From positions 1-64,000 of the forward strand of contig CALZXH010000001.1 of assembly GCA_945830055.1 (NCBI GenBank): a DNA stretch of 64,000 bases, in the 5' to 3' direction. The stretch comes from an uncultured Prevotella sp. (GTDB lineage Bacteria; Bacteroidota; Bacteroidia; Bacteroidales; Bacteroidaceae). The notes beneath the pieces were generated by a model. The model saw only the letters and a list, made by a program, of their open reading frames with translations, did no database searches and had not been told where the DNA came from. Below, piece by piece: positions 8,786 through 20,061 of this stretch (the first letter of the stretch is position 1; every line of letters begins with the position of its first letter). The translations under genes were made by a program, and so were the position numbers.

Positions 8786-9370
8786 ATGAAGAAAGAAGAA
8801 CTATTCGCAAAGATAAAGCGCAACATCACTACACAATACGAGATGCCTTCTACAGATGACATCCACCCCATTACATTCGCCGACCCACTGAAACAGTTCA
8901 TGGAAGTGACACTGGTGGTGGGTGGCAAGGTGATGCTCGTGGAAGAAGGGACGAAAGCTGACATCAACAGCATCGTGAAAAAACTGCATCCTGAGGCAAA
9001 ACAGATAGCATCCTCACTGCCCGAAGTGACCATCGCCACCATCAATCCCGACACGGTGAGCGAGGCCAACGAACTGAACGGAACGGATGTGGCTGTGCTG
9101 AAAGGAGTGTTTGGAGTGGCTGAAAACGGCTGCATCTGGATTCCACAGACCATGAAGGAAAAGGCGGTATGCTTTATCTCGGAGCAGTTGGTCATCATTC
9201 TCGACCGCAAGGAAATTGTGAACAATATGCACGAGGCATACAACCGCATCGAGTTTACCGACTACGGCTATGGCTGTTTTATCAGCGGACCATCCAAGAC
9301 TGCCGACATCGCACAGGCTTTGGTAATGGGAGCGCAGGCAGCACGTGGCGTCACAGTAGTCATCGTATAG
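8786..9370 (+). CDS. lutC: LutC-like LUD domain protein
   Basis: Third gene of the lut operon; GYGCFISGPSKTADIAQALVMGAQAARGVTVVIV. Confidence 0.85.
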   Translation: MKKEELFAKIKRNITTQYEMPSTDDIHPITFADPLKQFMEVTLVVGGKVMLVEEGTKADINSIVKKLHPEAKQIASSLPEVTIATINPDTVSEANELNGTDVAVLKGVFGVAENGCIWIPQTMKEKAVCFISEQLVIILDRKEIVNNMHEAYNRIEFTDYGYGCFISGPSKTADIAQALVMGAQAARGVTVVIV

Positions 9371-9393
9371 TACCATGGCATCGCCTAACTGTT

Positions 9394-10545
9394 TCAGACA
9401 AAGGACTGAAGCAGTTGGGCGATGTGCTCTACCTCGGCATCGGTAAGCACCTGATTGCAGGGAATACTCAGTTCCCGGTCGTGTATCTGTTCGGTTATGG
9501 GCAACTGCAAGTGGCTCATGCTTTTGTAACAATGCTGCCGATGCGGGGGTATGGGGTAGTGAATCATGGTATGCACCCCCCCTTCTTCAAGATACTGTTG
9601 CAGTCTGTTGCGCTCGCTGCACATCACAGGGAAGATGTGAAACACGCTCTTTTCCCAATAATCCATATCGGGCAGTTGCAGTTGGCTGTTGCACACATTA
9701 TTTATATAATAGGCTGCCACACGGCGCCGCTGTTCGTTTTCCCTGTCCAGATAACGCAGTTTCACATTAAGTACAGCTGCCTGAACCTCGTCCATCCTGC
9801 TGTTTTTCCCGGCATATCCGAACACATATTTCTGTTTAGAACCATAGTTGGCAAGCGCCCTGACTACCTCAGCCAGCTGTGCGTCGTTGGTGGTTACGGC
9901 TCCTGCATCACCTAATGCTCCCAGATTCTTTCCGGGATAAAAGCTGTGCCCTGCGGCATCACCCAATGAACCGGTACGGGTTTGGGATGCTGAACTCATA
10001 TCGCCGGAACCCGCAAGAAGTCCATGCGCCTGGGCATTGTCTTCTATCAGTTTCAAATGGTGTTTCCGGCATATCCCGGCAATGCGGGAAGAATATGCCA
10101 TTCTGCCGTATAGATGCACTATCATCACCGCCCTTGTTCGTTCGGTAACAGCCTGTTCCAGCCGGTTTTCGTCTATCTGAAAGGTATTGGGATCGGGTTC
10201 CACGAGGACGGGAATCAACCTGTTTTCCGTAATGGCAAGCACCGATGCGATATACGTATTGGCGGGAACTATCACCTCGTCACCCTCTTTCAGCACCCCC
10301 ATTTCCATATAGGCGCGGAGTATCAGGGTGAGAGCATCCAGTCCGTTGGCACAAGTCACGCAATACGACGTGCCGATAAAGGAGGCATAATGCTGTTCAA
10401 AAGCCTTGTTTTCCTGCCCCTGCAGATACCATCCGCCACGCAGCACCCGGAGCACAGCCTCATCTATTTCCTGCTGATGGAGCGCATTGATTTTCTTCAG
10501 ACTAAGGTAATCAACAGTAGGTATGGTATTAGAGAACAACGCCAT
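9394..10545 (-). CDS. DegT/DnrJ/EryC1/StrS sugar aminotransferase (FdtB-like)
   Basis: [60 protein letters not shown]-fold motifs; adjacent to an FdtA-like gene. Confidence 0.85.
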   Translation of the reverse strand: MALFSNTIPTVDYLSLKKINALHQQEIDEAVLRVLRGGWYLQGQENKAFEQHYASFIGTSYCVTCANGLDALTLILRAYMEMGVLKEGDEVIVPANTYIASVLAITENRLIPVLVEPDPNTFQIDENRLEQAVTERTRAVMIVHLYGRMAYSSRIAGICRKHHLKLIEDNAQAHGLLAGSGDMSSASQTRTGSLGDAAGHSFYPGKNLGALGDAGAVTTNDAQLAEVVRALANYGSKQKYVFGYAGKNSRMDEVQAAVLNVKLRYLDRENEQRRRVAAYYINNVCNSQLQLPDMDYWEKSVFHIFPVMCSERNRLQQYLEEGGVHTMIHYPIPPHRQHCYKSMSHLQLPITEQIHDRELSIPCNQVLTDAEVEHIAQLLQSFV

Positions 10546-10579
10546 GGCAATATGGGTGATATTGGTTATTAATGAGTCA

Positions 10580-11527
10580 TTATAAGGTCCATTCGTAGGT
10601 ATCGTAGCACACTGCACGCGCTCCAAACCCCTCTTTCTGATGTATCAGGTTTTCATTGAGCCACTGCCCATGCTGTTCGGTAGAGATGCCGAAATCGAAA
10701 TAGTTCATGTGGGTGTATTCCTCTGTGAGCAGATGATAAAACAGTTTGTCGAGAGCACCCATCTGCTTGCCACGGGGTGAGGCTGAGATGTATTGCGAAT
10801 GGGCAATCCTGTCTTCTGTTTCGTAAATCACTGTTCCTGCCAACATTTCACAGCCCTGTTTTGCAACGAACAAACGGATATTGCGAGGAAAACGACCGGC
10901 AAGCAATCTGATTTCTTCAAGAGAATGCACAGGGGCTTTGCCGTATTTTTGCAACAGATTGTCGGAAAGGATGTTCCAGAAGCCGGCATAGTCATCACTC
11001 TGTACCACCTGTACGCCCTGTCTGTCTGCCTTCTTGACGCCTCTCACTCGCAATTGCGACCACTTGGGCATGTTTCCATCCAGAGGAACGACAGATGCGA
11101 TCTCTCTGAACTGCAGTCGGGCATGGCAGCACTGCACAATGGCATAGAGGTCTTCCTCCGCCGGACATCTATGGTAAATATGAGGGGCAGGTTTGTACCT
11201 CACCCTGTCAATTCCATTGTCAGCAAGAAAGGAATTGAGCGCGTCGAACACCTGCATTGCCTTCTGTGCAGTCATGTCGTTGCCCATCACCAATCCGCCG
11301 TAAGTGAGTCCGCCATGCGAAAAGAGGCAATTATCCTCGCGATGTGCCGGCAACACAGCCTGCAATGCCCCCTTTTCCGTGTATATCATCAGGGAGAAAT
11401 CGGAAAACCTGTGGGCATGATAGTCCATGTAGCGCCTGTCAATCAGAAAGGTGCCATTCTTGGAACGTGCCACAAACAGGTTCCATTCCTCCTTCTGTTC
11501 ACTATGATACCGCCTTATTTCGAGCAT
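10580..11527 (-). CDS. FemAB/GNAT-like acyltransferase in the nucleotide-sugar cluster
   Basis: [26 protein letters not shown]..., [11 protein letters not shown]; start overlaps the end of the FdtA-like gene. Confidence 0.65.
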   Translation of the reverse strand: MLEIRRYHSEQKEEWNLFVARSKNGTFLIDRRYMDYHAHRFSDFSLMIYTEKGALQAVLPAHREDNCLFSHGGLTYGGLVMGNDMTAQKAMQVFDALNSFLADNGIDRVRYKPAPHIYHRCPAEEDLYAIVQCCHARLQFREIASVVPLDGNMPKWSQLRVRGVKKADRQGVQVVQSDDYAGFWNILSDNLLQKYGKAPVHSLEEIRLLAGRFPRNIRLFVAKQGCEMLAGTVIYETEDRIAHSQYISASPRGKQMGALDKLFYHLLTEEYTHMNYFDFGISTEQHGQWLNENLIHQKEGFGARAVCYDTYEWTL

Positions 11528-11952
11528 TGCTTGGATGCCAGGAATTCGTCATAATCATATATATAGTCCTCTTCATCGTAGAGCTCTGATGCCAGGACCA
11601 GGCAAACGGCTCCCGAAGAGAAGTCCTCCAGGGTGCGCCAGATGCCCGTATTGATAAGCAATCCCTGCCAAGGATGGTTCAGATGATATTCGTGCTTTGT
11701 GCCCAAACCGTCATCCAGCGTCACTGTAAACGAACCGCTCACGGCTATGATGAACGACAGACATTCCTTATGCGCATGCCCACCCCTACTTTCACCGCCG
11801 GGCACATCGTATGTCCAATACGCCCTTTTGATGTCGAAGGGCACGTTCTTGCGCTCCTCTGCAACCGTCAGATTGCCACGAGGGTCACATATCTTGGGCA
11901 GTTCTATGATGCGTCCCAGATGGCAAGGGATTTCCTGTTTTGTATTACTCAT
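11515..11952 (-). CDS. WxcM/FdtA-like dTDP-4-keto-6-deoxyglucose 3,4-ketoisomerase
   Basis: Cupin signature [40 protein letters not shown]. Confidence 0.85.
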   Translation of the reverse strand: MSNTKQEIPCHLGRIIELPKICDPRGNLTVAEERKNVPFDIKRAYWTYDVPGGESRGGHAHKECLSFIIAVSGSFTVTLDDGLGTKHEYHLNHPWQGLLINTGIWRTLEDFSSGAVCLVLASELYDEEDYIYDYDEFLASKQCSK

Positions 11953-13132
11953 GGAACTTGGTATAAGGGTCAGTACCCAAAACTGTTTTTGCCAATCGTT
12001 TTGCCTTGTCACGCAAGGCTGTGGTATCATCCCCCACCTCACCATAACACAGCACTACGCCCATACGCCTGCCCACATGAGCTTCGGGCTTTCCAAAGAT
12101 ACGGATGCGTGTATGGTCTTCCTTCAATGCCTCTACCAGATTGTATGGCAGCGGATCATTGCTCTCTTGGGGTGAAAGAATGACTGCGCTGGCACCTGCA
12201 TGCTCCAAGTGAATGCCTGCAATGGGCAAGCCCATCACCGCACGGAAGTGGAGTTCAAACTCGCTGAGGTTGGTGGTATGGCCTAAGGTCACCATACCCG
12301 TGTCGTGCGGACGGGGGGAGAGTTCGCTGAAAATCACCTCGCCCTGCTTGGTGAGAAAGAACTCCACGCCCCAGATACCGGCACCGGTGAGTGCCTTGGT
12401 CACCTCGTCAGCAATATGCTGTGCCTGCTTCAATGCCTCCTCGGGAATGCTGTACGGCTGCCAGCTCTCGCGATAGTCGCCACCTTTCTGCACATGACCG
12501 ATGGGCGGACAGAAAAGCGTAGGACCCTCTTTCTGCGTTACGGTGAGCAAGGTAAACTCTGAATCAAAGTCGATGAACTCCTCGATAATCACCTCCTTCA
12601 CATCACCACGACTGCCCTCCATTGCCTCGGTAAAGGCCTTCTGCAGCTCGTCATCGTTGTGCACGTAACTCTGTCCATGTCCGGAAGAAGACATCAAGGG
12701 CTTCACCACGCAAGGGAAACCAATCTCATCGGCAGCTTTCTTAAACTCCTCAAAGGTCTTCGCATAGAAATATTTGGCAGTTCTCAATCCCAATTCCTTG
12801 GCAGCCAGATCGCGGATGGCACGTCTGTTCATGGTATAGTTCACGGCCCTGGCACTGGGTACTACCTGAATGCCCTGCTTCTCGAAATCAAACAACCGTT
12901 CGGTGCGTATCGCCTCTATCTCAGGCACAATGATATCGGGCTGATGCTTTTTCACCACGGCATCCAGTGCGTCACCATCCAGCATGGAGAACACCTCCCG
13001 CTCATCAGCCACCTGCATGGCAGGAGCATCATTGTATCGGTCACACGCTATCACATACTGACCCGCACGCTTGGCGGCAATCACGAACTCTTTGCCCAGC
13101 TCACCTGAACCCAACAATAATATCTTCTTCAT
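11945..13132 (-). CDS. purT: Formate-dependent phosphoribosylglycinamide formyltransferase PurT
   Basis: ATP-grasp protein; [62 protein letters not shown]. Confidence 0.93.
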   Translation of the reverse strand: MKKILLLGSGELGKEFVIAAKRAGQYVIACDRYNDAPAMQVADEREVFSMLDGDALDAVVKKHQPDIIVPEIEAIRTERLFDFEKQGIQVVPSARAVNYTMNRRAIRDLAAKELGLRTAKYFYAKTFEEFKKAADEIGFPCVVKPLMSSSGHGQSYVHNDDELQKAFTEAMEGSRGDVKEVIIEEFIDFDSEFTLLTVTQKEGPTLFCPPIGHVQKGGDYRESWQPYSIPEEALKQAQHIADEVTKALTGAGIWGVEFFLTKQGEVIFSELSPRPHDTGMVTLGHTTNLSEFELHFRAVMGLPIAGIHLEHAGASAVILSPQESNDPLPYNLVEALKEDHTRIRIFGKPEAHVGRRMGVVLCYGEVGDDTTALRDKAKRLAKTVLGTDPYTKFHE

Positions 13133-13136
13133 TTCA

Positions 13137-14270
13137 TCAGCGGTTTTGGTACATGTTTTCGTAATAATTCTGATAGTCACCCGAGGTCACGTTGTCGAGC
13201 CACTCCTGGTTCTCGAGATACCACTTCACGGTCTTCTCGATGCCCTCTTCAAACTGCAACGAGGGTTCCCAACCCAGTTCGCGCTGCAACTTGGTTGAAT
13301 CGATGGCATAGCGCGCGTCGTGTCCAAGGCGGTCGGTCACATAGGTTATCAAGTCCATATCCTCGCCTTCCTTGCGTCCCAACAGACGGTCAACGGTATT
13401 GATCACCACCTTGATGATGTCGATGTTCTTCCACTCGTTGAAACCACCGATATTGTATGTCTCTGCGATTGTTCCTTTGTGGAAGATAAGGTCAATGGCA
13501 CGGGCATGGTCCACTACATACAGCCAGTCGCGCACATTCTCGCCCTTACCATATACAGGCAACGGCTTGCGATGGCGGATATTGTTGATGAACAGAGGTA
13601 TCAGTTTTTCGGGGAACTGATAAGGACCGTAGTTGTTAGAGCAGTTGGTCACGATGGTAGGCATTCCGTAGGTATCGTGGAAAGCACGCACAAAATGGTC
13701 ACTTCCGGCTTTAGATGCCGAATAGGGAGAATGGGGGTTATACTTAGTGGTCTCCAAGAAGAAGTCCTCACCGTATGCCTCGTGGTGCTGTGACGAAGAA
13801 GCCTTGGTGGTGAACGGTGGTTCGATGCCCTCGGGATGGGTCATTGTCAACGCGCCATACACCTCGTCGGTAGAGATGTGGTAGAAGCGTTTGCCCTCGT
13901 ATTTCTCGGGCAGCGACTCCCAGTACAGTTTGGCGGCCTGCAACAGAGACAGGGTACCCATCACATTGGTGCGGGCAAAGGTGAAGGGGTCCTTGATGGA
14001 ACGGTCCACATGGCTCTCGGCTGCCAGATGGATGATACCATCCACCTGCTCGTCCTGCATCAGCTTGTAGAACGCGTCGAAGTCGCAGATGTCCATCTTC
14101 ACAAACTTGTAGTTGGGCTTGTCCTCAATATCCTTCAGATTGGCAAGATTGCCTGCATAAGTCAACTTGTCGAGATTGATGATTCTATACTCGGGATACT
14201 TGTTCACGAAAAGGCGAACCACATGCGAGCCGATAAAGCCGGCGCCTCCTGTTATAACTATAGTCTTCAT
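13137..14270 (-). CDS. rfbB: dTDP-glucose 4,6-dehydratase
   Basis: [40 protein letters not shown]. Confidence 0.93.
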   Translation of the reverse strand: MKTIVITGGAGFIGSHVVRLFVNKYPEYRIINLDKLTYAGNLANLKDIEDKPNYKFVKMDICDFDAFYKLMQDEQVDGIIHLAAESHVDRSIKDPFTFARTNVMGTLSLLQAAKLYWESLPEKYEGKRFYHISTDEVYGALTMTHPEGIEPPFTTKASSSQHHEAYGEDFFLETTKYNPHSPYSASKAGSDHFVRAFHDTYGMPTIVTNCSNNYGPYQFPEKLIPLFINNIRHRKPLPVYGKGENVRDWLYVVDHARAIDLIFHKGTIAETYNIGGFNEWKNIDIIKVVINTVDRLLGRKEGEDMDLITYVTDRLGHDARYAIDSTKLQRELGWEPSLQFEEGIEKTVKWYLENQEWLDNVTSGDYQNYYENMYQNR

Positions 14271-14321
14271 AATAAATGTTGTATTATTTGTTTCTGTTCT
14301 TTTAATTCTATATTTGCATCA

Positions 14322-14810
14322 CTATTTGATGGTGATGACCTCACAATCGGAAAACTTGCTCCCGTCAATGGTAAGCCTCACCAATGTGCGCTCTTTGTGC
14401 CATCCCTGCATACCAGCAGCACCGGGATTTATGTGAAGCAGTCCCAAGGTCTTGTCATACTGCACCTTCAGAATATGCGAATGACCGCTGATAAACAGTT
14501 GGGGAGGCATGCTGTATATCTGTCCACGCACGGAAGCATCGTAATTGCCGGGATATCCCCCGATATGTTTCATCAGCACCTCCACCTCTTCACACTTGAA
14601 ACGCAACACCTGCGGGAACATCAGTCTTAGGTCGCCACCGTCACAATTGCCGCATACGGCTCTCAACGGTTTGAAGGCGGCCAGGCGGTCTGCCAATTCC
14701 ACGCTGCCGATATCACCGGCATGCCATATCTCATCACACTCGCTGAAATAATGCAGATACTTGTCGTCCCAATAGGAGTGGGTATCGCTCAGTATGCCTA
14801 TTTTCTTCAT
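14322..14810 (-). CDS. YfcE-type metallophosphoesterase
   Basis: GILSDTHSYWD, HAGDIGS, GNCD, SGHSH, NPGA. Confidence 0.85.
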   Translation of the reverse strand: MKKIGILSDTHSYWDDKYLHYFSECDEIWHAGDIGSVELADRLAAFKPLRAVCGNCDGGDLRLMFPQVLRFKCEEVEVLMKHIGGYPGNYDASVRGQIYSMPPQLFISGHSHILKVQYDKTLGLLHINPGAAGMQGWHKERTLVRLTIDGSKFSDCEVITIK

Positions 14811-14827
14811 TTTTCCTATTCTTTTTT

Positions 14828-15457
14828 CTATTCCTCAAGATGCAGTACCTCGGTCACATACTGTTCTATCAGTCGTTCTGTACCTTCCAACCCTAACACA
14901 CTGCTGTTGATGCAGAGATGATAACTGTCGCTGTGCCCCCATCGCTTGCCCGTGTAGTAGTTGTAATACTGGGCACGCTCCTTCTCTCCATTGACAATCA
15001 GCTTGCGTGCTGCTGCTCTGTCGCATCCCTTGCGTTCACATACCAGCTGCAAACGCTTGTCCATATCGGCTGTAACGAACACATTGACCACGTTGGGATA
15101 ATCACGCAGTACGTAGTCGGCACACCGTCCCACAAACACGCACGATGAGTCGGCAGCAGCCTTGCGTATGGCATCACTCTGTATTTTGAACAAAGACTCC
15201 TGCGAGATGCTGTCACTGTAGAAATTGGAGTCGCCCAAATGAGGAGTAGCGATATGCAAAAAGGAACTGAAGAATCCTTTTTGTTCATCATTCTTCTCAA
15301 AAAACTCCTTACAAAAACCACTCTCCTTTGCCGCAAGATTCAGCAGTTCGCGGTCGTAGAACCGACATCCGAAATATGTAGCCAGCCGCTCTGCTATGAG
15401 TCGTCCGCCGCTGCCTATCTGCCTGCCCACATTGATAATGATTTTCTTGTCTTTCAT
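14828..15457 (-). CDS. Cytidylate kinase-like family protein
   Basis: INVGRQIGSGGRLIAERLATYFGCRFYDRELL. Confidence 0.85.
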   Translation of the reverse strand: MKDKKIIINVGRQIGSGGRLIAERLATYFGCRFYDRELLNLAAKESGFCKEFFEKNDEQKGFFSSFLHIATPHLGDSNFYSDSISQESLFKIQSDAIRKAAADSSCVFVGRCADYVLRDYPNVVNVFVTADMDKRLQLVCERKGCDRAAARKLIVNGEKERAQYYNYYTGKRWGHSDSYHLCINSSVLGLEGTERLIEQYVTEVLHLEE

Positions 15458-15475
15458 CTCATTGCTTGTTTTATG

Positions 15476-16828
15476 TCACTTCATTTGCCCTTTCATCTTT
15501 CTCACATACCTTGCCATCATCACCAGCGTCACTATGGCCGAGATGGTATCCGAAACAGGCATAGCCCACCACACGCCGTCCACACCGAAGATAGGGGGCA
15601 GAATGAATATCAGGGGCAAAAGGAAAATCATCTGTCTGGACAAGGAAAGGAAGATGCTCACTTTTGCCTTGCCTATACTCTGGAAAAAGTTGGTAACCAC
15701 CATCTGATAGCCTACGATAAGGAAGGCAGCCATCATGATACGCAGTCCGCGGACAGAATGCTCTATCAGCTGACTGTCAGTGGTAAAGAGACGCACGCAG
15801 GGTGCGGGGAAGAACTGCGCTACCACGAAACCCAACGCGGTGACGGCAGATGCTGCCACCATAGAGAGCTTGAGCACAAGCATCAGTCGGTCGTATCGCT
15901 GTGCTCCGTAGTTATATCCCGCAATGGGCTGCATACCTTGGTTCACACCCATACACACCATCACAAAGATGAACGCCACCCTGTTGGCTATACCGTAGGC
16001 TCCCACCACCATGTCGCCCCCGTAGATTTGCAGACTCCTGTTAATGAATATCACCACAATACAGGCACACACGTTCATGGAGAAGGGAGACAGACCGATG
16101 GCTATGATATTGCGCACTATATCGGTAACCGGGCGAAAAGTGCCGGAGGCGAGGTGAAGCAACTGACGCTTGTCGGCAAGCAGACGCATCTGCCATGTCA
16201 GCGATACCATCTGCGACAGTATGGTGGCAATGGCTGCACCTCGTATGCCCATGTCAAACGTATAGATGAACAGGGGGTCGAGCGCCGTATTGAGCATCAC
16301 CGTAAAGATAGTGGCATACATGGCAAGCCTCGGTTTGCCTGAAGCACGCAGTACGGCATTCATCCCAAAATACATGTGGGAGAACACATTGCCCAGCAAG
16401 ATGATGATCATATAGTCACGGGCATAAGGCAATGTGTATTCACTGGCACCAAAGAAGTAAAGGATAGGATCAAGGAAAAGCAGAGACACCACACTGAAGA
16501 GCACACCGATAATCAGGTTGAGTGTGACCGTATTGCCCAGGATATGGCGTGCCATCACATAGTCTTTCTGTCCCAGTTTGACAGAGATAAACGTGGAGGC
16601 ACCCACACCCACTGCCGCACCGAAGGCTGCAGAAAGGTTCATAAAGGGGAATGTGAGCGCCAGTCCGGCAATGGCAAGCGCACCTACTCCCTGTCCGATG
16701 AAGATGCTGTCAACCATATTGTACAGCGAAGAGGCCGTCATTGCCACAATAGCAGGTAATGCGTATTGCAACAACAACCGCCCGACGGGTTTTGTACCCA
16801 ACTCAAGAGTAGCCTGATGTTTATCCAT
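15476..16828 (-). CDS. MATE family efflux transporter
   Basis: Multi-TM; ELGTKPVGRLLLQYALPAIVAMTASSLYNMVDSIFIGQGVG. Confidence 0.9.
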   Translation of the reverse strand: MDKHQATLELGTKPVGRLLLQYALPAIVAMTASSLYNMVDSIFIGQGVGALAIAGLALTFPFMNLSAAFGAAVGVGASTFISVKLGQKDYVMARHILGNTVTLNLIIGVLFSVVSLLFLDPILYFFGASEYTLPYARDYMIIILLGNVFSHMYFGMNAVLRASGKPRLAMYATIFTVMLNTALDPLFIYTFDMGIRGAAIATILSQMVSLTWQMRLLADKRQLLHLASGTFRPVTDIVRNIIAIGLSPFSMNVCACIVVIFINRSLQIYGGDMVVGAYGIANRVAFIFVMVCMGVNQGMQPIAGYNYGAQRYDRLMLVLKLSMVAASAVTALGFVVAQFFPAPCVRLFTTDSQLIEHSVRGLRIMMAAFLIVGYQMVVTNFFQSIGKAKVSIFLSLSRQMIFLLPLIFILPPIFGVDGVWWAMPVSDTISAIVTLVMMARYVRKMKGQMK

Positions 16829-16898
16829 AAAAAAGTGGCATAAGCACCGCAAAGGTAGGCAAAAAAAATCTTATCTCTGTCAAGATTCGATGTTTTTA

Positions 16899-16930
16899 TT
16901 TGGTTTTTAGCAGAATAAGCAGTAAGTTTG
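16899..16930 (+). promoter_or_regulatory. Putative Bacteroidetes promoter (TTTG-N20-TAAGTTTG)
   Basis: Matches TTTG/TAnnTTTG; ATG at 16955. Confidence 0.55.
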
Positions 16931-16954
16931 CATCCCACAAAAAAGAAGCAGGAG

Positions 16955-18391
16955 ATGTATCGCACCTTTCTCTTACTCTTCGTGTGTATGGCAATGCCAC
17001 TGACCCTGGATGCCCACACACACAGTTCCCCGTCGCACAAACGCGCCTATGCGGGTGAGAAATGCTGGATGTATCGCCTGATTTTAGGAGACAAGAGCGG
17101 TGGGAAATACTCGTTGCAACAGCCACAGCACTACCTGTCGCACAAGGCATTGGAACGCCGTAAACGCCAGGGAATAGCCATCGACTCCACCGACTTGCCC
17201 GTAAGCCACGAATACTTGCAGCAGATACGCACTACAGGTGCCCGCATCAAGGGTACCAGCCGCTGGCACAACTCAGTATTGATAGAGACTTCCGATACCA
17301 CTCTGTGCCAAGCGCTGCACGACCTGCCTTTTGTTGTATCGTGTACCAAGGTGTGGCAGTCGCCCGACTCTGTAATGGAAGGACATACGAAACGATCGGT
17401 ACGCACTGACTTCAATCCCTGGGACTCCATCCCATCCTCCTACTATGCCTCCTCTTTGGAACAGATAGCTTCGGTAGGCGGCATAGACATCCACAAAAAG
17501 GGTTATAACGGCAGGGGCATCACCATTGCAGTTCTTGACGAGGGTTTCGAGAACGTCAACCGCATTCCGGCTTTCAAATACACACGCATCAAGGGCAAAC
17601 GGTCGTTTGTGGCTGCTCCTATAGAGAAGGGGTACAACGAGAGCGACCATGGAACGAAGGTCTTTTCCGTGATGGCTGCCAATGCTCCACATGTTTATGT
17701 GGGTTGCGCCACTGCCGCCACCTATTGGCTGTTGCAATGCGAAGACCCGAGAACAGAGCAACAGGTAGAAGAAGACTACTGGACCTTTGCTGCAGAATTT
17801 GCCGATTCGGCGGGGGTGGATATCATCAACAGCAGTCTGGGATATAACGAGTTCGACTTCCATTATGCCGACCATCAGTTGCACGAACTGAACGGGACCT
17901 CATCATTTATCTCCCGTTCGGCATCCATGCTCTACCGCAAAGGCATTGCACTGGTATGCAGTGCGGGTAACAACGGAATGGGACCATGGAAAAAGATTTC
18001 TTTTCCTGCCGACGCTTTGGAGTGCATTACCGTAGGTGCGGTGACCACCACCCTGAAGAGTGCTCCTTTCAGTAGCGTGGGTCCCACCCAGGACGGACGT
18101 GTAAAGCCCGACGTAATGGCCATCGGCAGTCCTGCTTATCTCATTTCCGGACGCGGATCCCTGGTGCAGGATATGGGCACTTCGTTTGCCGCCCCACTGG
18201 TATGCGGCATGATGGCTTGCCTGTGGCAGGCACTGCCTCACCTTACAGCCTTGCAACTGATGCAACTGGTAAGGCGTTGCGGCAACAACGTGGAGCATGC
18301 TAACAACGTGTATGGCTACGGCATACCCGACTTCACACAAGCCCTGGAGCAAGCCAACCGGTTCTATTCCCCATCTGTTTCATCACATTGA
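16955..18391 (+). CDS. S8 family serine peptidase (subtilisin-like)
   Basis: Catalytic blocks ITIAVLDEGF, ESDHGTKVFSVMA, GTSFAAPLVCGMMACL. Confidence 0.9.
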   Translation: MYRTFLLLFVCMAMPLTLDAHTHSSPSHKRAYAGEKCWMYRLILGDKSGGKYSLQQPQHYLSHKALERRKRQGIAIDSTDLPVSHEYLQQIRTTGARIKGTSRWHNSVLIETSDTTLCQALHDLPFVVSCTKVWQSPDSVMEGHTKRSVRTDFNPWDSIPSSYYASSLEQIASVGGIDIHKKGYNGRGITIAVLDEGFENVNRIPAFKYTRIKGKRSFVAAPIEKGYNESDHGTKVFSVMAANAPHVYVGCATAATYWLLQCEDPRTEQQVEEDYWTFAAEFADSAGVDIINSSLGYNEFDFHYADHQLHELNGTSSFISRSASMLYRKGIALVCSAGNNGMGPWKKISFPADALECITVGAVTTTLKSAPFSSVGPTQDGRVKPDVMAIGSPAYLISGRGSLVQDMGTSFAAPLVCGMMACLWQALPHLTALQLMQLVRRCGNNVEHANNVYGYGIPDFTQALEQANRFYSPSVSSH

Positions 18392-18400
18392 CCACTACCC

Positions 18401-19717
18401 ATGAAAGCCCTGTCACTTTACGAACTCAACTCCCTTGTCAGAGAGGTGATAGAACTCAATCTTGACCACTCTTTCTGGGTAGAGGCTGAAGTGTCTGACC
18501 TGAACGAGTCAAGAGGACACTGTTACATGGACCTGATACAAAAAGAGGAAGGAGCCAACACTCCTGTGGCACGTGCCTCTGCCAAATGCTGGCGTAGCAC
18601 TTGGGTTGTACTCAAGCCTTTCTTCATCAAGAGTACCGGACAGGTACCCCATGCCGGAATGAAGATGTTGCTGCAGGTTCATGCAGACTTCCATGAGAAC
18701 TATGGCTTTTCGTGGATTGTCACAGACATTGACCCCACCTATTCCCTGGGCGACATGATGCAGAAGCGCAGGCGCATCATCGAACAGCTGAAAAAAGAGG
18801 GGGTATTTACACTCAACAAGGAACTGCCGTTGCCGATGTTCGCACAGCGCATAGCGGTCATTTCAAGCGATACCGCTGCCGGCTACGGCGACTTTCAGAA
18901 CCAGCTACTCCATAACGAGCGCCACTTGGCATTTACCACTACCCTTTTTCCTGCCATCATGCAGGGCGAACGGGTGTCTGAGAGTGTGATTGCAGCCCTG
19001 AACAGCATCATGCTGCGTGAAGACGAGTTTGACTGCGTGGTAATAATCCGCGGGGGCGGTGCAACCAGCGACTTGTCTGGTTTCGACAGTCTGGAACTGG
19101 CAGAGAATGTGGCAAACTTCCCACTGCCCATCATCACTGGAATAGGTCATGAGCGCGATGAAAGCGTGATAGACATGATTTCACATACACGAGTGAAGAC
19201 CCCGACAGCGGCTGCAGCCTTCCTGACAGACCATCTCGCGGAAGTGGCAGAACGAATAGACGATACAGCCCGAAGACTCACCTATATCGTCACACAACGG
19301 ATGAAAGACGAGCGCCACCGCATTGACATGGCATCACAAAGGCTGGACGGTATAGTGAGACAAACCATGAAAGAGCAGCAGCATCGTATCGCACGACTAC
19401 AAGAACATATCCCGGCTGCGTGCAAGCTGACCATCGCCCGACAGAAATCCCATCTTGACCTGTTGCAGATGCGTATTCCCACAACCCTCAGCCAGCGCAT
19501 ACAGAAAGAGAAACACCGGTTACTGCTGGCAGAAACACAGTTGAAGGCACTTGACCCGGAACTGCCGCTGAAACGAGGCTACAGCATCACCCTGCACCAT
19601 GGGAAACCCGTCAAAGACATTGCCATGCTGCAACCCGGAGAACAGATAGAGACAAGGATAGCCCAGGGGACCATCACCTCGACAGTGACCGGAACCCGAA
19701 CCAGGCACACAAAATAA
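18401..19717 (+). CDS. xseA: Exodeoxyribonuclease VII large subunit
   Basis: VIIRGGGATSDLSGFDSLELAENVANFPLPIITGIGHERDESVID. Confidence 0.95.
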   Translation: MKALSLYELNSLVREVIELNLDHSFWVEAEVSDLNESRGHCYMDLIQKEEGANTPVARASAKCWRSTWVVLKPFFIKSTGQVPHAGMKMLLQVHADFHENYGFSWIVTDIDPTYSLGDMMQKRRRIIEQLKKEGVFTLNKELPLPMFAQRIAVISSDTAAGYGDFQNQLLHNERHLAFTTTLFPAIMQGERVSESVIAALNSIMLREDEFDCVVIIRGGGATSDLSGFDSLELAENVANFPLPIITGIGHERDESVIDMISHTRVKTPTAAAAFLTDHLAEVAERIDDTARRLTYIVTQRMKDERHRIDMASQRLDGIVRQTMKEQQHRIARLQEHIPAACKLTIARQKSHLDLLQMRIPTTLSQRIQKEKHRLLLAETQLKALDPELPLKRGYSITLHHGKPVKDIAMLQPGEQIETRIAQGTITSTVTGTRTRHTK

Positions 19718-19759
19718 AGACACATTTCCACCGACATTGCAAACAAACACCCCAAGGAC

Positions 19760-19948
19760 ATGAACAAGAAATATGAAGATGCCGTAAAGCAACTGGAACA
19801 GATAGTGCACCAGATGGAAGCAGGAGAACTCGATATAGACCAACTGAGCGAACAGCTGAAAAAGGCACAACAGTTGATAAAATTGTGCAGGGAGAAACTC
19901 TCCAAAACAGAAAAGGAGATAGAAGACATATTGGACAAAACTGAATGA
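19760..19948 (+). CDS. xseB: Exodeoxyribonuclease VII small subunit
   Basis: YEDAVKQLEQIVHQMEAGELDIDQLSEQLKKA; follows xseA. Confidence 0.9.
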   Translation: MNKKYEDAVKQLEQIVHQMEAGELDIDQLSEQLKKAQQLIKLCREKLSKTEKEIEDILDKTE

Positions 19949-19994
19949 TTTTCCGTCTTCCCGCAATCACTATTGTCTTTTTCTGTACATTTTG

Positions 19995-20025
19995 TTTGTC
20001 ATTAATATCCTTTTTTGTACTTTTG
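19995..20025 (+). promoter_or_regulatory. Putative promoter of ilvE (TTTG-N19-TACTTTTG)
   Basis: Matches the Bacteroidetes -33/-7 consensus; ATG at 20062. Confidence 0.6.
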
Positions 20026-20061
20026 CAACTTGTAAATGATGAAATCTAAAGCAAAAAGAAT

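Noticed and set aside
11945-13132. PurT as a sugar N-formyltransferase of the adjacent pathway
   Set aside because: Sequence is a standard PurT ATP-grasp enzyme; sugar N-formyltransferases use N10-formyl-THF and a different fold. Only its position is odd.
15239-16342. 367-aa plus-strand ORF
   Set aside because: Antisense to the MATE transporter and cytidylate kinase-like gene; His-rich composition typical of a shadow frame.
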